Position numbers and translations under genes: made by a program. From assembly GCA_026129545.1 (NCBI GenBank), contig JAHCHX010000001.1, forward strand, positions 3,255,001 to 3,319,000: a stretch of 64,000 nucleotides of DNA, in the 5' to 3' direction. Below are positions 1 through 11,672 of this stretch, piece after piece (within the stretch, counting starts at the first letter, position 1; each line of letters opens with the position of its first letter). This DNA is from Saprospiraceae bacterium (GTDB taxonomy: Bacteria > Bacteroidota > Bacteroidia > Chitinophagales > Saprospiraceae). Under the pieces are notes generated by a model, which was given only the letters and a program-made list of their open reading frames with translations, ran no database searches and was not told the origin of the DNA.

Positions 1-2850
<2,850 letters not shown>

Positions 2851-3009
2851 TTTTTTTGATTTGCTCATGCCCCCCCGGCATGAGGGCCGCCGCGCCGCCT
2901 GCGCCCCTGCCCCCTCGCTCCTCCCGCCCCTTGTCATGTCGCCCGCGCCCGTCGCGGCCGGCGAAAAAGAAACAGGACGGGCCGCCTCCGCGCGGGCCCC
3001 TCAAGACAT

Positions 3010-3122
3010 GTTGGCGTCTTTGGCGGCGGGGACCCACCTCTTCCCATTCCGAACAGAGCCGTTAAGCCCGCCAGCGCCGATGGTACTGGGGTCGATGCCC
3101 CGGGAGAGTAGGTCGGCGCCAA
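3010..3122 (+). rRNA. 5S ribosomal RNA
   Basis: Recognised by the conserved core CCCATTCCGAACAGAGCCGTTAAG and the GCGCCGATGGTACTG and GAGAGTAGGTCG blocks. The two ends pair as the helix I stem (GTTGGCG with CGCCAAC). It lies about 160 nt downstream of the 23S gene on the same strand, as expected for an rRNA operon, and is followed at once by a strong terminator. The ends are estimated to within a few bases. The spacer between 23S and 5S has no tRNA; it opens with a T run and is otherwise very G+C rich. Confidence 0.95.
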
Positions 3123-3137
3123 CCCAACACAACCCTC

Positions 3138-3174
3138 GCCCCCGGCGCCTCGCGGCGCCGGGGGCTTCTTTTTT
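3138..3174 (+). terminator. rRNA operon rho-independent terminator
   Basis: A perfect 12-bp G+C stem (3138-3149 with 3154-3165) with a TCGC tetraloop is followed by TTCTTTTTT. It sits 15 nt after the 5S gene and ends the rRNA operon. Confidence 0.93.
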
Positions 3175-3239
3175 GCTCTCCCAGCAAAAATCCCCAGACA
3201 GGAAAATTCGAGCGGAATGGATGTGCACGCCGCGCTCAA

Positions 3240-4433
3240 CTAATAATCCGAAGTGATCAACAAATCCAAGCTGGTGCTTTTCAGCGAAAATCGCTCTCCC
3301 AAATACACATTCGTCAGGCAGCCTTTGTAGGTATAGACCCCGTTGCGCAGCCCTTCGTGGCTTGTGATGAGGGGTAGTATGCCGCCAGCTTCTGCTTTTA
3401 AAAGCAGCGAGGTGAGGATGTTGCTAATGGCATCGGAAGCCGTGCCAGCTACACGAGATGGGATGTTGGGGACGCAATAATGGATGACCCCGTGTTTCAC
3501 AAAAGTGGGCTTGTCGTGGGTAGTAGCACGGGATGTCTCGAAACAGCCCCCTTGGTCAATGCTGACATCCACGATGACCGAGCCGGGTTTCATTCTTTGG
3601 ATGATGTCTTCGGAAACTACGATAGGTGAACTGGCTTGGGGTGAGTGGATGGCACCAATCGTCACGTCGGCGCTCAGGAGTTGCTTTTCCAAATGCCGCG
3701 GATTAACCACCGAAGTATGCAATTGACGACCGATTTGGTTTTGTAGGCGAGTCAGTTTATAGACATTATTATCAAAAATGCGCACCTCCGCGCCAAGTCC
3801 CAAGGCTGTGCGAGTGGCAAACTCCGCTACAACACCTGCGCCAAGAATGACCACTTTGGCAGGCGGCACCCCAGCGATTCCGCCCAACAACACCCCGGCC
3901 CCCCCTCGAGCGGTAGCCAGCAAATCGGCGGCAATGAGTATGGCACTTATCCCAGCGATTTCGCTCATCACATGGACGATGGGGAACACCCCCGTCTCGT
4001 CATCGCGGATATATTCCATAGCCAGCGCGATGACTCGTTTTTTTTGCAATTTCACAAGGTATTCAGATGTCATCAAGGGCAGATGAATCGGCGAAAAAAC
4101 CACCTGATTGGGACGCATTAGGTCTATTTCCTCCAAAGTGGGCGGCCCTACTTTCAACAGAACGTCGGCTTGAAACACCGTCTCACGGCTGCGCACAATT
4201 TCAGCTCCTGCTTCGGCATAGTCGAGGTCGCTGCATTTTGCCTTTTCTCCGGCACCAGCCTCTACCACGACGCGGTGGCCATGTGCGGTGAGCGTGGCGA
4301 CAGAGTGAGGCACGAGCGCCACGCGGTTCTCCTGCAAGGATGCCTCCTTCGGGATGCCAATGAAAAGGCGCTGGTGTTTGGGCAACACTTCCAGCGTTTC
4401 GGTTTGGGTGCGTGGTATCGAGAGTGTCTCCAT
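3240..4433 (-). CDS. ald: Alanine dehydrogenase
   Basis: Cytoplasmic NAD-dependent enzyme that interconverts L-alanine and pyruvate plus ammonium. The 397-residue product has the AlaDh/PNT N-terminal domain (GIPKEASLQENRVALVP) and a Rossmann domain with the dinucleotide motif GAGVVAEFATRTALGLGA. It also carries the conserved segment VDVSIDQGGCFETSR and the late VPNIPSRVAGTAS block that lines the active site. The length is slightly above the usual ~370 because of short extensions at both ends, a pattern I associate with Bacteroidota. The gene converges on the rRNA operon and stands alone. Transhydrogenase alpha subunit is the only close alternative; the intact single-chain AlaDh layout makes it unlikely. 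Confidence 0.93.
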   Translation of the reverse strand: METLSIPRTQTETLEVLPKHQRLFIGIPKEASLQENRVALVPHSVATLTAHGHRVVVEAGAGEKAKCSDLDYAEAGAEIVRSRETVFQADVLLKVGPPTLEEIDLMRPNQVVFSPIHLPLMTSEYLVKLQKKRVIALAMEYIRDDETGVFPIVHVMSEIAGISAILIAADLLATARGGAGVLLGGIAGVPPAKVVILGAGVVAEFATRTALGLGAEVRIFDNNVYKLTRLQNQIGRQLHTSVVNPRHLEKQLLSADVTIGAIHSPQASSPIVVSEDIIQRMKPGSVIVDVSIDQGGCFETSRATTHDKPTFVKHGVIHYCVPNIPSRVAGTASDAISNILTSLLLKAEAGGILPLITSHEGLRNGVYTYKGCLTNVYLGERFSLKSTSLDLLITSDY

Positions 4434-4615
4434 GAATCAATCAGTGGGTTAAGTCTGGGGGGCTATTTTTACGCGAATTGGGGATTGAGGTAATGTGTTG
4501 AAAATGTTTGCCATTCAGGCGGTGGTTTCAACTCACTGTCTGAATAAGCGATTGAATAGTGAATAGGCGATTGGTTATCAAACACCAAGAAAATTCAATT
4601 CCTAATTTGCACTTT

Positions 4616-5089
4616 TTACAAAATTAGCAAACGTCGAGATGTTTCGCCCGTTATTTCAATTTGAATTTTTGCGCCATCATCGGGGAAGAGCCGTTCTGCC
4701 AATTGCGGCCACTCGACGAGGCAATACCAAGGGTCATTTAGCAAATCCTCGATACCAATGTCCAAAGCTTCCTGAGGCGATTGTAGGCGATATAGGTCCA
4801 AATGATGGAACAGCGCCTTGGAACCGTCTTTTTCCGTATAGCTATATTCATTCACCAACGAAAAAGTTGGGCTGGCGGTTGTCTCACGCACGCCGAGGTG
4901 TCGACAAAACGCCTTGACAAAAGTTGTTTTGCCAGCTCCCATCTCTCCATACAGCGCGATTTTGCGCCTTCCGGCGAGCGCCTCTATCACATGAGGAATG
5001 GAAGCATCCAGTTCGGAAAGGGAATGTGCGATGATTTCCAAGAGATGATGAAAGTTGGTGGAGGTTTGTGTTTCCATGTTAGTTTGCAA
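4616..5089 (-). CDS. tsaE: tRNA threonylcarbamoyladenosine biosynthesis ATPase TsaE
   Basis: Small ATPase that works with TsaB and TsaD to install the t6A modification on tRNAs reading ANN codons. The 157-residue protein shows a Walker A motif GEMGAGKTTF (residues 48-57), the family block SPTFSLVNEY, and HHLDLYRL followed by the acidic Walker-B-like segment. WCLVEW-type sequence (WYCLVEWPQ) near residue 125 is also typical. The start at residue 1 or at Met5 cannot be separated. It is transcribed away from murF-alr across a 234-bp gap that contains a palindrome and a dispersed repeat. Confidence 0.93.
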   Translation of the reverse strand: MQTNMETQTSTNFHHLLEIIAHSLSELDASIPHVIEALAGRRKIALYGEMGAGKTTFVKAFCRHLGVRETTASPTFSLVNEYSYTEKDGSKALFHHLDLYRLQSPQEALDIGIEDLLNDPWYCLVEWPQLAERLFPDDGAKIQIEITGETSRRLLIL

Positions 5090-5153
5090 GGCACATGAAT
5101 TTTTATGCGAATTAGAGGTTTAACTTTTTTATCGTCTGATGCTCAGGGATTTA

Positions 5154-5184
5154 TTGAGGCATTGATTTCAAATCAACGCCTCAA
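5154..5184. repeat. 31-nt nested palindrome between tsaE and murF-alr
   Basis: TTGAGGC (5154-5160) pairs with GCCTCAA (5178-5184), and TTGATTT (5162-5168) with AAATCAA (5170-5176). Only one mismatched pair (A5161/C5177) and a single central base remain. It lies in the divergent promoter region and could be an operator or a cruciform-forming repeat. Confidence 0.8.
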
Positions 5185-5206
5185 TAGCATACATTTTCAG
5201 CATTTT
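5178..5206 (+). repeat. Dispersed intergenic repeat, copy 1
   Basis: A 29-nt segment beginning GCCTCAATAGCA and containing CAGCAT matches 10198-10226 at 24 of 29 positions. Both copies are intergenic. Its first 7 bases double as the right arm of the palindrome at 5154-5184. Confidence 0.6.
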
Positions 5207-5323
5207 GCCTCAACCCTTAGTCTGCGTATTGTTGATGACTTAGGGCGTCTAATGGCTGATTGAGGGACGCAAAAATATCAATGTCGCCATGTTTTTCGCC
5301 AAAAACACTGACTTTCGCAGCAA

Positions 5324-7822
5324 ATGAAATATCTTATTGCGGACATTCAAAAAATCTTGGGCGCTAAGTGGGTTCAACAGACCGATGCCTCGGCGCACGT
5401 CGAGTTTTTGTTGCTCGACAGTCGCCATATCGCCGCGCCTGCTGTTTCCTTGTTTTTTGCCCTACCCGGCAAACGTCACGATGGGCATCGCTATCTTGTT
5501 GATTTGCACAAGGCTGGTGTCCGTCATTTTGTGGTGAGTCAGCAGATAGAACCAGCGGATTTGCCGGAAGCAAACATTTTGCAGGTGTCCGACACGCTGA
5601 CTGCGCTGCAAGCGGTAGCTGCGCATCATCGCTCCCGATTTCACGTTCCCGTGGTGGGCATCACGGGTAGCAATGGCAAGACGGTGGTGAAAGAATGGCT
5701 GGAGCAACTGCTCTCGCCCGATTACAACATCGTAAGAAGCCCCAAAAGCTATAATTCGCAGGTGGGGGTGCCGCTTTCTGTGTGGCAAATGCAGCCCGAG
5801 CATACGTTGGCCATTTTTGAGGCGGGCATTTCGCAGCCGGGCGAAATGGAGCGGTTGGCACGCATCATTCGCCCCACCATTGGCATTTTTACCAATATCG
5901 GCACGGCGCATCGGGAAGGCTTTTCCTCCAAATCTCAAAAGGTTAGGGAAAAAATGCGCCTTTTTGAGAATGCGGAAACACTGATTTACTGTTGCGATTA
6001 TTCGGAAATTGAGGATGCCGTTCGCTCCGAACATGGTGCTCTTGATAGGTCTTCCCAAAAAAGAGTGTTTTGTTGGTCGAAGGAAGGAAAGGCCGCTGAC
6101 ATGCAAATCACGGGCATCGAGATGATGGCGAACGGATTTACCCGCATCACGGGGGCTTTTGTTTCTTCTGCCCATCCGGCAACGATTGAAATCCCTTTTA
6201 CGGATGCTGCAAGTATCGAGAACGCTATTCATTGTTGGGCGCTCATGTATGTGCTTGGCATTGCGCGCGAGGAAATAGCGGTTCGGATGTTTCGATTGGA
6301 ACCGGTGGAAATGCGCCTCGAATTGAAAACGGGCATCAACCGATGTGTGCTGGTCAACGACTTTTACAACAATGACTTGAACTCCTTGCGGATTGCGCTG
6401 CAATTTGCGGCTCAACAAGCAAGAACGGGGCGATTTACGGTGGTGTTGTCGGATATTTTGCAAAGCGGTGAGCCGACAGACCGACTATACGCGAAGGTAT
6501 CAGCTGCCATGTTGGAAAAAAAAGTGACGCGGCTTATCGGTATCGGGCAGGAGGTTGTGGCTATCCGGAATAGTTTGCCGCTTGGGTTTGAGGCGATTTT
6601 TTTTCATGACACAGAGGATTTTTTGCAAAAAATACAAAATGTGGAATTTGAAAATGAATTGATTCTGTTGAAGGGGGCGCGTGTTTATGAGTTTGAGCGG
6701 ATTGCTCGGCGGTTGGAACAAAAAGCGCACAAGACGGTATTGGAAGTAAATTTGAGTGCTTTGATTCATAATTTGAACATTTACAGCCAACTGCTGCGAC
6801 CCGGCACGAAAATGCTGGCTATGGTGAAGGCTTCTGGCTATGGTAGTGGCTCTGCTGAGGTGGCGAAGTTGTTGGAATTCCATAAAGTGGATTATTTGGG
6901 GGTGGCTTATACGGATGAGGGGGTGGAGTTGCGTCAGGCGGGCGTTCGTTTGCCCATTTTGGTGCTCAACCCTGACGCGGCGAGTTTTGACGCAATCTAT
7001 CGCTACGGCTTGGAGCCTGAGGTCTATGGTCTGCGCTTGCTAGACGAATTGGTGCGTTTTGCCGGAAAGGCTAAGCGGTTAGCAATTCATCTGAAATTGG
7101 ATACGGGGATGCATCGGCTCGGCTTCGAGCCTAAAGACGTGGCGGAGCTGGCCTCCATCTTGCGACAACATGAGAATTTGGAGGTGCGCTCTGTTTTTTC
7201 ACACCTTTCGGCCAGTGACGCTCCGCAGCACGATTCGTTCACTCACCAGCAAGCGGCGCGGTTTGCCGAAATGTTTGAAATAATAAAAACCGGGCTTGGT
7301 TATGCCCCGTTGCGACATTTGGTCAATACGGGAGGCATCGCGCGATTTCCTTCTTATCATTTTGATATGGTTCGCTTGGGCATTGGGCTTTACGGCATTG
7401 ATGCCAGCGGGTTGCAAGAGCGACTGCGTGTGGTGAACACATTGAAAGCCACGGTCAGTCAAATCAAGGAAGTACCGCCGGGCGATACGGTGGGGTACAA
7501 TCGGAACAGTGGCCCGCTCGACCGTGCGCGACGCATAGCGACCATCAGCATTGGCTATGCCGATGGTTTGTTGCGGTTGGCGGGCGGCGGGCGCTACTCG
7601 GTGTTGTTGCGCGGTCAATTGGCTCCGACCATCGGCAATGTGTGCATGGATATGACAATGATTGATGTCACCCACATCCCCGCCGCAGAAGAGGGCGACG
7701 AAGTGATTGTGTTTGGGGAAAACCCTTCTGTGCAGGCGCTGGCGACTTGCTTGCAGACTATTCCTTACGAGGTGTTTACCAACATTTCAGAGCGCGTGAA
7801 AAGGGTTTATTGGCAGGAGTGA
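5324..7822 (+). CDS. murF-alr: Bifunctional MurF ligase / alanine racemase fusion
   Basis: One chain of 832 residues joins two steps of D-Ala-D-Ala supply to peptidoglycan. The N-terminal half (about 1-460) is UDP-MurNAc-tripeptide:D-alanyl-D-alanine ligase, with the ATP loop GITGSNGKT (112-120) and the Mur-ligase block NIGTAHREGF. The C-terminal half (about 470-832) is alanine racemase, with the PLP lysine in MVKASGYG (Lys502) and the catalytic tyrosine in GYNRNSG (about Tyr725), plus the GIGLYGID and NVCMDMTMIDVT blocks. The fusion is known from Bacteroidota. Both halves keep their key residues, so both are expected to be active. Cytoplasmic. Confidence 0.95.
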   Translation: MKYLIADIQKILGAKWVQQTDASAHVEFLLLDSRHIAAPAVSLFFALPGKRHDGHRYLVDLHKAGVRHFVVSQQIEPADLPEANILQVSDTLTALQAVAAHHRSRFHVPVVGITGSNGKTVVKEWLEQLLSPDYNIVRSPKSYNSQVGVPLSVWQMQPEHTLAIFEAGISQPGEMERLARIIRPTIGIFTNIGTAHREGFSSKSQKVREKMRLFENAETLIYCCDYSEIEDAVRSEHGALDRSSQKRVFCWSKEGKAADMQITGIEMMANGFTRITGAFVSSAHPATIEIPFTDAASIENAIHCWALMYVLGIAREEIAVRMFRLEPVEMRLELKTGINRCVLVNDFYNNDLNSLRIALQFAAQQARTGRFTVVLSDILQSGEPTDRLYAKVSAAMLEKKVTRLIGIGQEVVAIRNSLPLGFEAIFFHDTEDFLQKIQNVEFENELILLKGARVYEFERIARRLEQKAHKTVLEVNLSALIHNLNIYSQLLRPGTKMLAMVKASGYGSGSAEVAKLLEFHKVDYLGVAYTDEGVELRQAGVRLPILVLNPDAASFDAIYRYGLEPEVYGLRLLDELVRFAGKAKRLAIHLKLDTGMHRLGFEPKDVAELASILRQHENLEVRSVFSHLSASDAPQHDSFTHQQAARFAEMFEIIKTGLGYAPLRHLVNTGGIARFPSYHFDMVRLGIGLYGIDASGLQERLRVVNTLKATVSQIKEVPPGDTVGYNRNSGPLDRARRIATISIGYADGLLRLAGGGRYSVLLRGQLAPTIGNVCMDMTMIDVTHIPAAEEGDEVIVFGENPSVQALATCLQTIPYEVFTNISERVKRVYWQE

Positions 7823-7984
7823 AGCAATGCCCAGGTTAAAGAGGGTTTAATGATGTCTTTGATTGATTTGCCTGATTTTCAGAGTAACGCGAGCATAGTT
7901 TGTTCAAAACCACGCTGTGTTGACTATATTCTTGATAAAATAATGCAGGAATAAAGGTGAATTGCTTACTTCGCCCAAGTTTTC

Positions 7985-10081
7985 ATGCCTAAAACCACAC
8001 TAACGATGAGCAGTCTATCATTTAATGAGGTCATCCAGCGCGAAAAGGAACAGCTTCGCATTCGCCGCAAAAAATTGTCGCAAGAGCATGGCACCCCCGA
8101 ACAAGAGAATTGGTTTGGCATAGCCATGTCGGGGGGGGGCATTCGGTCAGCCACGATTAATCTTGGTTTTCTACAAACGCTCAACAAGTTTGGCATTCTG
8201 CAAAAAGCAGATTACCTCAGCACGGTGTCGGGTGGTGGATACACTCACTCTTATGTGCAGGCCACCGCAAAGGAAACGGGCGATTTGGGCCGACTATTCA
8301 CGCCTGAGCACATCGCCAACCTGCGCAAACACGGCGAATATCTCACGCCGGGTCAGGGCATCTGGAAAACTGGCAATACCTTTTTGTTGGCTGTTGCTTT
8401 TGTGGTCAGTTGGGTGATGAGTCTTATCAGCCCCATTATCGTGGCCGGAATACTCTACTATGTGTTGGAAATAATAGTAGGGCTGATAGGGGGGAACCCG
8501 CTGACAGCGACCTCACAATTGGCGCACAACATCGAATGGTGGGCGTTGGTGTTGGTGGGCGGTTTGATGCTGATTCACTTCATCGTGAATATCTTGCTGA
8601 ACTTCAATCTTGACGTTTCCAAGCATTTCAATCGGGCCGAGTCTGTCTTGGCGGTTGTCGGGTTGGTCCTTTATGGGTGGATTGTGCTGGCCGATATGAA
8701 AACGGGCCAGCACGAGGTTTCTCATTCGATGCTGACAGACTTCGCTATCAACGCCTTGTTGCTCTTTGTGCTTGGCTTTTTCACCAATCCCAATGCACTG
8801 AGTTTTCACCGCTTTTATCGGAAACAATTGGCCGATTTGTTCCTTCAATTTGCTGGCAATCACAAGAACATGGCCTTGAAAGATGTATTCAATGCCAACA
8901 CGGACAAAAAGACGGATTATTTGGCCCCCTACCCGCTCATCAACACTTGTTTGAACCTGCAAAATCCGGTTGGCGACGATAAATTCAAAGGGGCAAAAGC
9001 CAGCGACTATTTTCTGCTCAGCCCGTTCTATTGCGGCTCCAAACTTACTCGATATGTCCCTACCGACCGCTATGCCGACTATAAACAGATGACCCTTCCG
9101 GCTGCGGTCACTATTTCAGCGGCTGCGGTCAATCCGGGCTTGGGCATTTACTCCAGCAAGACGCTAAGCATCCTGATGACGCTTTTCAATGCGCGGCTCG
9201 GGTTTTGGATTTCCAACCCGTTGAAATTGGAAAAAACACGCGCCATCGTGTGGTGGCCTGTTTATTTTTTCAAGGAGTTGTTGGGGCGCATCGGTTTGGA
9301 CAACAAGAAGATAAACATCTCTGATGGGGGACACATCGAAAATCTGGGTGTGTATGAGCTCCTGCGGCGGGGATGCCGCCTAATTGTAGCCGTTGATGCG
9401 GGTGAGGACAAGAATTATACATTTTTTGACCTTAACAATCTTATTATTAGAGCACGCAACGAGTTGGGTCTCGAAATCAGATTTCGTGACGGCCAACATC
9501 CTGAGGACATTATTCGTCCGCGCCCCTCGCAGGTCTATTCTCAAAAACGATTTGCATTGGCCGACATTTATCAATGGTGGGAGGATGGGAAAGTGATTGA
9601 CACGGCCACTCAGCAAGAGGTGGAGCAAATCATCAATTTCGACAAGCCTCGCAAGGTGGGCACCTTAGTTTATGTGAAATCCGCCGTGCTGGCCCCCATG
9701 GGCAAGCCCTATCTTTCGGAAAAAGAGGACCCGCTCAAATACGGCACCTACAAGTATAAAATCTATCACCCGGACTTTCCGCACGAGTCCACGAGCGACC
9801 AGTTTTTTGACGAAATTCAGTGGGAGTCCTACTACCAATTGGGGCGCTACATCGGTGCCGACGTGTTGGGCGTGGAGGATTTGGAGCAATACGAAGAGGA
9901 AGGGGCATCTGCTCCACAAATATCGGTGGAGCAGATGCTGGCGTTGTTTGACGACGGCAAGGCAATCTTTGCTCCCCCACCAGCGACTCGTGCGCCCACC
10001 ACCTCGGCTGATGAGGAAGGCATCTTTGAAAGCATGAAAACGCCCGAACAGGTCAGCCGTGCCGTGCGGTATCGGATGTGA
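7985..10081 (+). CDS. Membrane-embedded patatin-like phospholipase/acylhydrolase
   Basis: A 698-residue protein with the patatin/cPLA2 catalytic parts: the oxyanion block MSGGGIRSA (residues 48-56), the nucleophile Ser82 in STVSGGGY, and the catalytic Asp447 in SDGGHIENLG. Between Ser and Asp lie four or five hydrophobic segments (about 125-165, 186-208, 222-240, 252-268), so the catalytic fold is interrupted by a membrane domain. There is no signal peptide. Substrate is unknown; a membrane lipid is the natural guess. The last ~50 residues are low-complexity. Initiation could also be at Met8. It stands alone and is followed by a perfect 21-bp-stem palindrome. Confidence 0.82.
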   Translation: MPKTTLTMSSLSFNEVIQREKEQLRIRRKKLSQEHGTPEQENWFGIAMSGGGIRSATINLGFLQTLNKFGILQKADYLSTVSGGGYTHSYVQATAKETGDLGRLFTPEHIANLRKHGEYLTPGQGIWKTGNTFLLAVAFVVSWVMSLISPIIVAGILYYVLEIIVGLIGGNPLTATSQLAHNIEWWALVLVGGLMLIHFIVNILLNFNLDVSKHFNRAESVLAVVGLVLYGWIVLADMKTGQHEVSHSMLTDFAINALLLFVLGFFTNPNALSFHRFYRKQLADLFLQFAGNHKNMALKDVFNANTDKKTDYLAPYPLINTCLNLQNPVGDDKFKGAKASDYFLLSPFYCGSKLTRYVPTDRYADYKQMTLPAAVTISAAAVNPGLGIYSSKTLSILMTLFNARLGFWISNPLKLEKTRAIVWWPVYFFKELLGRIGLDNKKINISDGGHIENLGVYELLRRGCRLIVAVDAGEDKNYTFFDLNNLIIRARNELGLEIRFRDGQHPEDIIRPRPSQVYSQKRFALADIYQWWEDGKVIDTATQQEVEQIINFDKPRKVGTLVYVKSAVLAPMGKPYLSEKEDPLKYGTYKYKIYHPDFPHESTSDQFFDEIQWESYYQLGRYIGADVLGVEDLEQYEEEGASAPQISVEQMLALFDDGKAIFAPPPATRAPTTSADEEGIFESMKTPEQVSRAVRYRM

Positions 10082-10106
10082 TTATTATTCAGGGGATGTC
10101 GCTGAC

Positions 10107-10173
10107 AGGATTGACAAGATTTGTAGGTTCTTTCATAAATAAATGCGAAAACCCTACAAATCTTGTCAATCCT
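10107..10173. repeat. Long perfect intergenic palindrome (21-bp stem)
   Basis: Positions 10107-10127 and 10153-10173 are perfect reverse complements, with a 25-nt loop. The arm contains the GGATTGACAAGATT type of sequence. It lies between convergent genes (the patatin ending at 10081 and the M43 protease ending at 10245) and could stop transcription from either side, although no T run follows. The stem is longer than a terminator needs, which suggests a small palindromic mobile repeat. Confidence 0.85.
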
Positions 10174-10197
10174 ATAACGAATATCACATGTAAGGGG

Positions 10198-10226
10198 GCC
10201 TCAATAGCACAAGTTTCCAGCATCTT
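10198..10226 (+). repeat. Dispersed intergenic repeat, copy 2
   Basis: Matches 5178-5206 at 24 of 29 positions (shared GCCTCAATAGCA start and CAGCAT core). It lies just beyond the 21-bp-stem palindrome and ends about 19 nt from the stop codon of the M43 protease gene. Confidence 0.6.
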
Positions 10227-10244
10227 AATCGCAGATTCGGATAC

Positions 10245-11573
10245 TCAACGCACCAGCAATTTTTGAAGAGCCGAGCCTTGCTCGGTGCGCATTTCCACAA
10301 AATAAACGCCTGGCGTAAGCAAGTGTGTTTCTAATATCCTTTGGTGCATTCCTGCGGGGTAGGGTTCGGATTCGAGCAAGCCGATTGGCTGACCCGCCGC
10401 GTTGAAGAGGCGTATCGTCACGTTTGTTTTTTCCTGCAAATTAAATCGCACGGCGACTTGGTCAGAGGCCGGGTTGGGCGATATGCGAAAATCAATGGCT
10501 TGTGACACAGGGGATTGAGTATTTACCATAGGACTGAGCAAGCCGGCACGAGGGCCGAGCAACACGTTGCGCATGATGTCAACTTGGCCTTGTGTGAACA
10601 TATTCATGCAATCCTCGCTGGCATAGTCCATATAGTTTTCCACCAAATCGGGCATATCGGCATTGTAGAAAGAGTCAATTTTGGTGCAGGTGTTCTTGTT
10701 CTTGTTACAATCGAAAGGGGACTGGGCATTGGCGAATGGTGTGTCGTCCACGCCGTCGCTTTGGTTGCAATTGTTGGGCAACCCTAACAAGCCACCATCG
10801 CCCCAAATGTGGCGCAATCCCATGTAGTGCCCCATTTCATGCACGGGCGTGCGGCCTTTCACGATGAGGTTGCCCGTGCCACCGGGGACGGGGACGGTGT
10901 GGGGGTTGTTGCTGCCAAACACCCGATAGTCAATAACCACCCCGTCTTGTTGGGGCATTGGTGCGCCGCTGTTGGCTGGCCAATGGCCGAGGTTGTTGGG
11001 TGGGAAGGCGAAACCGAGGATTTGACCGAGCACCACGCCGCCGAATGTGATAGGTTGTATTTTGCAAATCCAAATGTTGACGTATTGCTCTGTGTCCCAA
11101 GCGTCGCTACCGCCTTGGCTGGAGCTTTTCAATTCGGCCAAAAGGTTGTTGCCCGTAAGCGCGACCGTAAATTCCTTGCTGGTTTGCACCCTCACTACAT
11201 CCACCAAATTAAAGTGAATGTCGGCATTGGCCGCCACATGCTTGAAAATGGAGCGCAGGTTGGCGGTGTCCGCGTTCATGCGGTTGTAATCAGCGTTTAG
11301 CACGGCCATTTGGTCGAGGATGATGCTGTCATGGAGGTTCTCTTCGGGGTTTTTCCAAACGACGTGGACAACCACGTTCACAGTGAGCGGGCTTCTGTCG
11401 GTAGCGCGTGGCGCTTTGGCCTGCTCAAAGGTGGTGTTGAATGCGTCATGCAGAGCAGGGTAGTGTTCTTGCACGATGTGTGAGAAAACCTCGTTGCCGC
11501 AAATAATGGGCGCTTGCGCGGCGGCGGCGGTGCCAAGCAGCAGAAAGAACAGCGTGGAAAGATTGTTCCTCAT
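10245..11573 (-). CDS. Secreted M43-family metalloprotease with T9SS sorting domain
   Basis: Extracellular zinc endopeptidase of the pappalysin/cytophagalysin family. The zinc motif is HEMGHYMGLRHIWG (HExxHxxGxxH, about residue 240), followed by the usual Cys-rich loop and the Met-turn region (ENYMDYASEDC). The chosen start (Met at 11573) gives a clean signal peptide, MRNNLSTLFFLLL... ending at AAAAQA; the longer reading adds 20 implausible residues. The C-terminal ~75 residues (FRISPNPASDQVAV... to GVYFVEMRTEQGSALQKLLVR) are a type A T9SS sorting domain. Expected to be exported by Sec, moved out by T9SS and anchored or released at the surface, where it degrades protein. Confidence 0.92.
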   Translation of the reverse strand: MRNNLSTLFFLLLGTAAAAQAPIICGNEVFSHIVQEHYPALHDAFNTTFEQAKAPRATDRSPLTVNVVVHVVWKNPEENLHDSIILDQMAVLNADYNRMNADTANLRSIFKHVAANADIHFNLVDVVRVQTSKEFTVALTGNNLLAELKSSSQGGSDAWDTEQYVNIWICKIQPITFGGVVLGQILGFAFPPNNLGHWPANSGAPMPQQDGVVIDYRVFGSNNPHTVPVPGGTGNLIVKGRTPVHEMGHYMGLRHIWGDGGLLGLPNNCNQSDGVDDTPFANAQSPFDCNKNKNTCTKIDSFYNADMPDLVENYMDYASEDCMNMFTQGQVDIMRNVLLGPRAGLLSPMVNTQSPVSQAIDFRISPNPASDQVAVRFNLQEKTNVTIRLFNAAGQPIGLLESEPYPAGMHQRILETHLLTPGVYFVEMRTEQGSALQKLLVR

Positions 11574-11597
11574 AACAAAAACGTACTGAGTGGTGAG

Positions 11598-11639
11598 AAA
11601 AAAAAATGCCGAATGAGCAAGAGAGTAGCTCATTCGGCA
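11598..11639 (-). terminator. Rho-independent terminator of recQ
   Basis: On the minus strand a 12-bp perfect stem (11639-11628 with 11618-11607) and a 9-nt loop are followed by nine T. It lies 33 nt past the recQ stop codon and upstream of the next minus-strand gene, so it separates recQ from the protease gene. Confidence 0.92.
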
Positions 11640-11672
11640 CCGAGTTTAGTGGCCGAAAAGTAAGTCGAAAAT

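Noticed and set aside
5462-6463. A 333-codon minus-strand ORF
   Set aside because: It lies entirely within murF-alr, whose motifs and length are clear; composition of the antisense frame fits a shadow.
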